5,647 nt of DNA from Nitrospira sp. (lineage in GTDB: Bacteria > Nitrospirota > Nitrospiria > Nitrospirales > Nitrospiraceae), in the NCBI GenBank assembly GCA_015904045.1, contig JABMDG010000401.1, positions 1 to 5,647 of the forward strand, read 5' to 3'. Positions within the stretch are counted from its first letter, which is position 1, and each line of letters begins with the position of its first letter. The notes beneath the pieces were generated by a model. The model worked only from the letters and a program-made list of their open reading frames with translations, was not told the DNA's origin and searched no databases. The position numbers were made by a program, and so were the translations under genes. Of the stretch, positions 1 through 4,225 are shown piece by piece.

Positions 1-92
1 TGATGCCCCCGGTCTTTCAGCATGTCATAGGCCAGTTCCCGCATATCCGCGTCGTCATCCACGACCAGAATCGTGCCCCATTCTTCAGTCAT
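1..92 (-). CDS. Response regulator, N-terminal fragment (receiver domain start)
   Basis: Only the first 30 codons are in the window; the gene runs off the left edge. The visible protein starts MTEEWGTILVVDDDADMREL and continues as AYDMLKDRGH. A hydrophobic beta strand (TILVVDDD) leads into the acidic pocket, followed by an amphipathic first helix. This is the classic start of a two-component receiver (REC) domain; the phosphorylated Asp would lie further on, outside the window. The ATG at 92-90 is chosen because a good Shine-Dalgarno (CTGGAG, 104-99 on the minus strand) sits 6 bases upstream and the REC fold begins directly after it. The upstream in-register ATG at 98-96 belongs to another frame and stops at once. 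The output domain cannot be seen, so the subfamily (NtrC-like, OmpR-like or other) is unknown. The neighbouring sigma-54 promoter signals make an NtrC-type activator attractive, but that is inference only. Confidence 0.88.
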   Translation of the reverse strand, partial: MTEEWGTILVVDDDADMRELAYDMLKDRGH

Positions 93-140
93 TGCATGCT
101 CCAGCCGGAAAGAGTGAGATCGCTGCGTTAGACCTCAAGT

Positions 141-169
141 ATTGGCAAGTCAAACACCATTGCCCCAAT
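141..169. repeat. Imperfect inverted repeat over the left-facing promoter candidate
   Basis: ATTGGCAA (141-148) and TTGCCCCAAT (160-169) are inverted copies except for a 2-base insertion in the right arm, separated by 11 bases. The dyad overlaps the sigma-54-like element at 145-159, so a protein bound here would interfere with, or assist, transcription of the response regulator. It is short and could be chance. Confidence 0.3.
145..159 (-). promoter_or_regulatory. Candidate sigma-54-like promoter of the response regulator
   Basis: On the minus strand the sequence is TGG, eight bases, then TTGC. This gives the invariant GG-N10-GC spacing of -24/-12 promoters and the TT before the -12 GC. The flanking CACG of the consensus is absent, so the match is limited to the core. 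Transcription would start near 133, leaving about a 40-base leader before the ATG at 92. An overlapping TTGACT (154-149) could instead serve as a sigma-70 -35 box, but no good -10 follows it. Confidence 0.28.
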
Positions 170-190
170 CTGCAACAGTCTACATGTTCT

Positions 191-211
191 AGTGGCGCAT
201 AATGCCCCACT
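191..211. repeat. 21-bp near-palindrome, operator candidate
   Basis: The arms AGTGGCGCAT (191-200) and ATGCCCCACT (202-211) are reverse complements at nine of ten positions around a single central A; the only mismatch is C196 opposite C206. It lies about 100 bases upstream of the response regulator ATG and about 65-70 bases upstream of the putative leftward transcription start. That fits a dimeric activator or repressor site. It is not followed by a proper U-tract and no gene ends beside it, so a terminator is unlikely. Confidence 0.45.
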
Positions 212-284
212 TTCTCGCCTTTCCTATGGTAACAAGGAGATATAGCAAAGGCAGGGCCAGAGAATACCGGCTCGCATTCGAGAT

Positions 285-322
285 GCGTCATTCAGCGTCA
301 GAACACTCTGTCTGATTGACGC
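285..322. repeat. GCGTCA repeat cluster (two direct, one inverted)
   Basis: GCGTCA occurs at 285-290 and again at 295-300, exactly 10 bases apart. Its reverse complement TGACGC is at 317-322. The second copy extends to a longer imperfect dyad, because TCAGA (298-302) also pairs with TCTGA (311-315). The cluster lies roughly 150-190 bases upstream of the transcription start predicted from the 446-461 promoter, a usual distance for enhancer-like activator sites. Direct hexamers at helical-turn spacing suggest side-by-side binding of regulator subunits. No binding protein can be named. Confidence 0.4.
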
Positions 323-371
323 GAAACTCCCCAAGACCAGATCCGGCACCGATTATATTTCAGCCAACCAC

Positions 372-382
372 TGTCGTCGACA
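372..382. repeat. 11-bp palindrome upstream of the sigma-54 promoter
   Basis: TGTCG-T-CGACA is a perfect palindrome with a one-base centre. It is centred about 95 bases before the predicted +1 of the 446-461 promoter, within the range where sigma-54 activators bind. It is short enough to arise by chance, so it is offered only as a candidate half of an upstream activating sequence. Confidence 0.3.
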
Positions 383-445
383 AACCCGCATGGCGCAACA
401 CCTTGCGCGCGCTTTTGACTTGCTGCTTCCTGGGTTTAACCACAG

Positions 446-461
446 TGGCACTCAAGATGCA
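446..461 (+). promoter_or_regulatory. Sigma-54 (RpoN) promoter of the small-gene cluster
   Basis: TGGCACTCAAGATGCA matches the published -24/-12 consensus TGGCACG-N4-TTGCW closely. TGGCAC is complete, the GG-N10-GC spacing is exact, and ATGCA differs from TTGCA at one base; flanking A/C/A positions also fit. Counting from the -12 C at 460, transcription should begin near 472, which leaves a leader of about 37 bases before the ATG at 509 with its own Shine-Dalgarno. Sigma-54 promoters need an ATP-driven enhancer-binding activator, and the dyads upstream (285-382) could be its sites. The assignment rests on sequence match and position only. Confidence 0.6.
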
Positions 462-508
462 CAAGGCCTGTCTTAGTCGGGGGAGACTCCGCAGAAGAGG
501 ATGATCGT

Positions 509-721
509 ATGCATGAGACAAGGGAGAAAATCATGCAGGTGATCATTCGTTCCCCCGACTGTTCGCTTGAGGAAGTCGTGCTTGAATGTCCCGACCTCAC
601 ATGGAATCAGGTATTTTGCGAGATCGACCGCATGAGCCCAACGGGACAAGTCAGACTGACGCCGAAGGGTCCCGGCCGATACGGGGTCTCGCGGGCAACT
701 ACCTGCGCCGCCTCTGCGTAA
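509..721 (+). CDS. Small winged-helix-like protein of unknown function
   Basis: This is a 70-residue protein. Residues 2-15 (HETREKIMQVIIRS) and 19-28 (SLEEVVLECP) look like two helices. Residues 31-46 (TWNQVFCEIDRMSPTG) look like a third, recognition-type helix. The segment 47-60 (QVRLTPKGPGRYGV) resembles a beta wing. Together these have the layout of a minimal winged helix-turn-helix with nothing else attached. I recall closely similar miniature proteins in Nitrospira genomes, but have not compared them. The ATG is supported by AGAGGA about 9 bases upstream and by its position 37 bases after the predicted sigma-54 start. It is the first gene of a likely three-gene unit, 30 bases before the DUF2934 gene. 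It could bind DNA or merely use the fold for protein contacts. The last ten residues (SRATTCAASA) look unstructured. Confidence 0.78.
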   Translation: MHETREKIMQVIIRSPDCSLEEVVLECPDLTWNQVFCEIDRMSPTGQVRLTPKGPGRYGVSRATTCAASA

Positions 722-751
722 ACAGCGTAAAGAGAAAGGAGAGCGTGAATC

Positions 752-1018
752 ATGCCACCACATGCCTCGAAAGAACCGAGCAAGCGGAAGGTTTCCCGAC
801 CTATCCAGAAGAAAGAACCGGCTGTTACACGGGCTGTTGCTGTTACGGAGAAGGAGCCGGTTCACTGTCAACCGGTTTCTCCCTGCGACGACCTCCAAGT
901 CCGCATCGCTCAGCGGGCCTATGAGCTTCATGCCGAGCGCGGCTATCGAGAGGGCCGAGCGCTCGACGACTGGCTGGAGGCCGAGCGGGAAATCCTCGGT
1001 CTCGAATGCAACGCGTAG
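752..1018 (+). CDS. DUF2934 domain protein
   Basis: This is an 88-residue soluble protein. Residues 1-47 are low in order and rich in Lys, Pro and Val. Residues 48-84 carry the DUF2934 signature: R51-I-A-Q-R-A-Y-E-L, then H60-A-E-R-G, then L71-D-D-W-L-E-A-E-R-E-I-L. In this family a short helix pair is built around the RAYEL, RG and DWL-AE motifs; its function is unknown. The start ATG follows AAGGAG (736-741) with a 10-base gap. The 30-base distance from the gene before and the 50-base gap to the PepSY gene after suggest co-transcription from the promoter at 446-461. Family assignment is firm from the motifs; no biochemical role can be given. Confidence 0.85.
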   Translation: MPPHASKEPSKRKVSRPIQKKEPAVTRAVAVTEKEPVHCQPVSPCDDLQVRIAQRAYELHAERGYREGRALDDWLEAEREILGLECNA

Positions 1019-1056
1019 TGAGTCCGGCAGGGTCGTCCTGTTCGGATCACCGTAAT

Positions 1057-1064
1057 AAGGAGGT
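1057..1064 (+). promoter_or_regulatory. Strong ribosome binding site fixing the PepSY gene start
   Basis: AAGGAGGT, a full Shine-Dalgarno, ends 4 bases before the ATG at 1069. It decides the start against an in-frame ATG at 1006, which overlaps the end of the DUF2934 gene, lacks such a site and would add 21 residues before the signal peptide. Confidence 0.85.
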
Positions 1065-1068
1065 GTCC

Positions 1069-1422
1069 ATGCGACAGCGATCGTCCTCTATATTTGCCTT
1101 GTCCATCCTGCTGGCAGCCGGAACCCTGGCCGCCGCCGGAATCGCCTTCGGCGACGAAAAAGAAAAGAACGGCAAAGCCGAGATGGCTGCCGCCGCCAAG
1201 GTCACGATCGACCAGGCGCTCAAGACCGCGTTGGAGAAAGTGTCGGGCAAGATCATCGAAGCCGAACTGGAGAAAAAGCATAACAAGCTTGTGTGGGAAG
1301 TCGAAGTCGTCACGGCGGACAAAAAAGTGATGGAGGTCCATATCGATGCCGACACCGGCGCGGTGATCGACGTGGAAGAGGAAAAGACAGAGCCGAAAAA
1401 GAAGCGCGAGCACAAAGAGTAA
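1069..1422 (+). CDS. Secreted PepSY-domain protein
   Basis: This is a 117-residue protein with a Sec-type signal peptide: basic start (MRQR), hydrophobic stretch about residues 8-27, and a plausible cleavage after A26-F27-G28. The mature part is very rich in Lys and Glu. Residues 45-102 form one PepSY domain: a helix (VTIDQALKTALEKVSGKI), a strand pair (IIEAELEKKHNKLVWEVEVV), then VMEVHIDADTGAVIDVEEE with the typical 'h-hD-.TG.h' ending. PepSY domains occur in peptidase propeptides and in small periplasmic proteins and are thought to inhibit or modulate partner proteins; here the domain stands alone. It is exported, so it probably acts in the periplasm or outside. It is the last gene of the rightward cluster and ends 68 bases from the convergent acyltransferase gene. 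The partner or target is unknown. Confidence 0.87.
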   Translation: MRQRSSSIFALSILLAAGTLAAAGIAFGDEKEKNGKAEMAAAAKVTIDQALKTALEKVSGKIIEAELEKKHNKLVWEVEVVTADKKVMEVHIDADTGAVIDVEEEKTEPKKKREHKE

Positions 1423-1490
1423 CCCACATTGTTCATGACCGTTTGTTGCAACATCCCCTGGAAACCTGTTCCTCGTGAAAAGCGGCGGTT
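1423..1490. other. Convergent intergenic gap without a clear terminator
   Basis: These 68 bases separate the stop codons of the rightward PepSY gene and the leftward acyltransferase gene. A 10-bp palindrome, TGTTGCAACA (1444-1453), is present, but it has no loop and no T-tract. I find no intrinsic terminator in either direction, so termination may be Rho-dependent. Confidence 0.5.
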
Positions 1491-4193
1491 CTATCGAGCA
1501 GCCCTCCCCAACGCAGCGACGTGATCATGGAGCGCGGCTGCGATCGACTGGTATCGATCGGTTCCCAAACTCTGTCCGGCGAGTAGGTTCGGGTTTAGAG
1601 GTTTACCGAACCGGATTCTGATGCGCCGCCGGCGCGGCCACCACGCGCCGGTCGGAAGCGCTTCAAAGCTCCCCTCGATCCACACGGGAATGACGGGGAC
1701 TGGGTGCGCCGTCATCATCAGGCCGATCCCCGATTGGAACGGTTGAAGGGTTCCTGCGGGAGACCGCCCTCCTTCTGGAAACCAGACCAGCCGATGGCCG
1801 CTTGCGAGAGCGGCAGCACCCAAGGCGATGTTGGCCAGCGGACGGCTGTTTTGATCGATCGGCAGCACCTGAACGGCGCGGCTCACCAGACGCATGACCG
1901 CATTTCGAAACATGATCCCGGTCCACCCTCCCCAGTACGTCCGGTTCAAACTACCGGTAGGAAGCGCCGCCATCACAACCGATGGATCGAGCAGGCTGGT
2001 GTGATTGGGGGTCAGCACACAAGGCCCCTGTAACGGGATCTGTTCAACGCCTTGCGCCTCGAGAGAAAAGAGCGTCCGCATGAGCAGCCGGTTGATCGCG
2101 AACAATCCCGTGCCGAGCCCCCGCAAGCACCATCCTCTCTTCGTAAGCCACCGCTGCTGTTGGGGATCCAGCAATTCTTCAGGATTCTGAAGTTGAACCG
2201 CCGGATCAATGGTCCCCTCCGCCGCCTGCTCCGCTTCAACAGTCTCACGTAACAGATCTCTCACGGTCCCGATCCGCATCATGGCATCCTCGGGCAGGTC
2301 GATGCCGACCCGGTCGCGCAGCTCCAACGTCATCGTCATCCAGGCCAGCGAGTCCAGCCCAAGTTCGAGCGCCATATTCATGTCCGGCGTAAGCCGCACC
2401 CCAGCGAACCGGTCGGCCAGCCAGTTCCACGTGTCTAACGCGACAGGGTCCTCCAACAGTTGCCGATCCTCCGACCCCATCAGTTCGATAGGGATCGGTC
2501 TCGATTCGCCCAGCGCCCCCCTACTGCCCCGTTTGCACGCTTCAAAGAGGCTGCTGAGTTTGTGCCGCTGGATCTTGCCAAGTCTGGTCCTGGGTAGAGG
2601 ATCAAAACTGAGGGTACAATCGGTGAGACGGCAATAGAATGGCAGCATGACGAGCCTGCGATTGATGTCCGCACGGACCGCTTGCCGCGCCCGTTCAATG
2701 TCGCCCGCTTGGATCGAGCCGGCCAGCGGCACGATGACTCCAACCAGGCGGCCGCCGTACAAGAGCACGCCCGATTCCCGGATCGAGGGAGCGGTGTCGA
2801 GGATTTCCTCCACCCGCTCAGGCCAGATCTTTTCGCCGCCGGGCAGGGTGATCCGGGCGGAGGCGCGCCCAACCAGATGCAGATTGCCTTCTCGATCGAA
2901 GTACCCAAGATCGCCTGTTCTGAACCAACCATCCTGAGTGAATGCCTCGGCGGTCTTGTGCGGCAAATGCCAATAGCCGGCAAATACGTTGGGGCCTTGG
3001 GCTTGGATTTCACCCTGGCCGGTCTCAGGATCCACGTCGCCGACACGGAGACGAACGCCGGGCAGCGCCTTCCCTGCCGTGTCAATCACTCGACTGCCGG
3101 GGGCGGTCAGCGTGAGAATCGGAGAGGTCTCCGTCAGGCCGAATCCGCCCGCAACCTGCCAGCCCAACCCTGCCAACCGCCAGGCAAGATCCGATGGCAA
3201 CGCCGCCCCTCCATACACCAACGTTCTCAGCTGAGGCGCAAGCTGACGGCGGAGCGGTGCGAACAGACGGAGGCCCAGCCCGATGCCGTAGTATCGACAC
3301 AGCAGCACGGACAGCCTGAGCAACCCATGAAAGAGCCCGTCCGCCGCTCGTCCCCGCTGCCGAACCCGCTGCTCGATCGCGTCGTACAGGGTTGAATAGA
3401 GACGCGGGACTCCGACGATCGCCGTGACGCGACCCTCCCGCAGCGCGCGTAGCATCTGCGGACCGGTCAGCGAATGAGGAAGCACGATGGGAAGTCCAAG
3501 CGCACAGGGCCCAAGGAGTCCGATCATGAACGGATAGACGTGATGAAGCGGCAGAGGCAAGAACAGCCGTTCGTCGGACCGATAGACCTGAACGTTCAGC
3601 AACGACCGGAGATTGGACAGGAGATTGATATGCGTCAGGGGCACGCCTTTCGGTCTGCCGCTGACCCCGGAGGTGTAAAACAACAGGGCCGTGTCCTCAG
3701 GCCGTACGGGAGATCCGACCTCAGTCGGCTGTTGCATCAGCTGCCGCATGCTTTGCGGATCGGTCTCGTCGGCGTCCAGGACGAGTAGGGAACGGCCCTG
3801 GCCGAGGCCGAGAGCCGTCAGTCGATCGGCCAGCGATCGCACAGTGACGATCCGGCGGGCTTCACAGTCTTCGATGACGTGGACGAGATCTTCGCCGGCC
3901 ATTTGAGAATCGATCGGCACCGGAACGGCGCCTGCATCGAGCAAGGCCAAGCAGGCGATGATCCACTCGGGCCGATTCGGCGAGTAGATCGCCACCGGCT
4001 CGCCTCCGCGAAGGCCGGCCCGGATAAGGCCCGAGGCCAGCTGCTTTGCCGCGTCCGACAGCTCCGCAAACGACCAGGTCTCGACCGTATGCTTGTGGAA
4101 GGCGAGGATGGCGGGAAGATTCCCATACCCCGTCAGGTTTTGTACGAGGCTTTGGAGGGTGCCGACGGGGGTTATCAACGATGGACATGACAC
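1491..4193 (-). CDS. Three-module acyl-adenylate synthetase / acyl carrier / PlsC acyltransferase
   Basis: This 900-residue enzyme has three parts. Residues about 10-550 are an ANL-family acyl-activating domain: P-loop TSGVSGRPKG (174-183), GGFGLTETSP (349-358), WFRTGDLG with Asp428, Arg443 after the hinge region, and the C-terminal PRTRLGKIQR with Lys540. Residues about 575-655 are an acyl carrier domain with LGLDSL, Ser615 being the expected phosphopantetheine site. Residues about 690-890 are a PlsC-type acyltransferase with NHTSLLD (HX4D: His731, Asp736), FPEGGRS (805-811) and VIPVWIEGS. The likely reaction is ATP-dependent activation of a fatty acid, loading on the internal or another carrier, and transfer to a lysophospholipid or glycerol phosphate at the membrane. 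The module order is the reverse of E. coli Aas, which has PlsC first and no carrier domain. The GTG at 4193 is the first possible start, because an in-frame TGA lies three codons before it; GGGTGA is a weak ribosome site. Substrate and acceptor are not readable from sequence. Confidence 0.88.
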   Translation of the reverse strand: MSCPSLITPVGTLQSLVQNLTGYGNLPAILAFHKHTVETWSFAELSDAAKQLASGLIRAGLRGGEPVAIYSPNRPEWIIACLALLDAGAVPVPIDSQMAGEDLVHVIEDCEARRIVTVRSLADRLTALGLGQGRSLLVLDADETDPQSMRQLMQQPTEVGSPVRPEDTALLFYTSGVSGRPKGVPLTHINLLSNLRSLLNVQVYRSDERLFLPLPLHHVYPFMIGLLGPCALGLPIVLPHSLTGPQMLRALREGRVTAIVGVPRLYSTLYDAIEQRVRQRGRAADGLFHGLLRLSVLLCRYYGIGLGLRLFAPLRRQLAPQLRTLVYGGAALPSDLAWRLAGLGWQVAGGFGLTETSPILTLTAPGSRVIDTAGKALPGVRLRVGDVDPETGQGEIQAQGPNVFAGYWHLPHKTAEAFTQDGWFRTGDLGYFDREGNLHLVGRASARITLPGGEKIWPERVEEILDTAPSIRESGVLLYGGRLVGVIVPLAGSIQAGDIERARQAVRADINRRLVMLPFYCRLTDCTLSFDPLPRTRLGKIQRHKLSSLFEACKRGSRGALGESRPIPIELMGSEDRQLLEDPVALDTWNWLADRFAGVRLTPDMNMALELGLDSLAWMTMTLELRDRVGIDLPEDAMMRIGTVRDLLRETVEAEQAAEGTIDPAVQLQNPEELLDPQQQRWLTKRGWCLRGLGTGLFAINRLLMRTLFSLEAQGVEQIPLQGPCVLTPNHTSLLDPSVVMAALPTGSLNRTYWGGWTGIMFRNAVMRLVSRAVQVLPIDQNSRPLANIALGAAALASGHRLVWFPEGGRSPAGTLQPFQSGIGLMMTAHPVPVIPVWIEGSFEALPTGAWWPRRRRIRIRFGKPLNPNLLAGQSLGTDRYQSIAAALHDHVAALGRAAR

Positions 4194-4225
4194 GAATGGT
4201 CACCCGTCTTTCCCGCCCGCCAGGG

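Larger units (their letters stand above)
93..508. other. Non-coding divergent regulatory region
   Basis: These 416 bases lie between the leftward response regulator and the rightward small-gene cluster. I see no convincing gene here. It contains a sigma-54-type promoter facing right (446-461), a weaker sigma-54-like element facing left (145-159), a 21-bp near-palindrome (191-211), a GCGTCA repeat cluster (285-322) and an 11-bp palindrome (372-382). The open frames that cross it lack ribosome binding sites and recognisable protein content. A region this long with so many dyads is typical of a divergent control region bound by an enhancer-type activator, but binding is not demonstrated. Confidence 0.6.

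Noticed and set aside
234..245. Excellent Shine-Dalgarno-like AAGGAGATATAG on the plus strand
   Set aside because: No ATG, GTG or TTG lies at a suitable distance downstream, so it cannot start a gene.
85..291. 68-residue leftward open frame overlapping the response regulator start
   Set aside because: It is Cys-rich with no family resemblance, crosses the two dyads, and its end overlaps the well-supported response regulator start in another frame.
391..406. TGGCGCAACACCTTGC as a second sigma-54 promoter
   Set aside because: GG and GC are 11 bases apart instead of the required 10.
415..442. TTGACT as a sigma-70 -35 box upstream of the small-gene cluster
   Set aside because: The only -10-like sequences (TTTAAC at 14-base spacing, TAACCA at 16) are poor, while the nearby sigma-54 match is far better.
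316..504. 62-residue rightward open frame starting at TTG
   Set aside because: It has no Shine-Dalgarno and no recognisable content. It runs straight through the palindrome at 372-382 and the sigma-54 promoter at 446-461, so it is better read as non-coding.
857..875. Hairpin CCGGTT / AACCGG with a 7-base loop
   Set aside because: It lies within the DUF2934 coding sequence, has no T-tract and is explained by repeated Glu-Pro/Gln-Pro-Val codons; probably incidental.
586..924. 112-residue rightward open frame overlapping the two small genes
   Set aside because: It is out of frame with both the winged-helix-like and DUF2934 proteins, which carry recognisable motifs and good ribosome sites.
943..1413. 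156-residue leftward open frame opposite the PepSY gene
   Set aside because: It is an antisense shadow of the DUF2934 and PepSY genes, rich in Arg, Phe and Ser, with no motif; the sense genes have clear domains and ribosome sites.
1444..1453. TGTTGCAACA palindrome as a bidirectional terminator
   Set aside because: It has no loop, low GC in the arms and no adjacent T or A run on either side.
2682..3395. 237-residue rightward open frame inside the acyltransferase gene
   Set aside because: It is antisense to the adenylation domain, whose motifs are intact on the other strand. Its Arg/Pro/Gln-rich composition is typical of shadows in GC-rich DNA.
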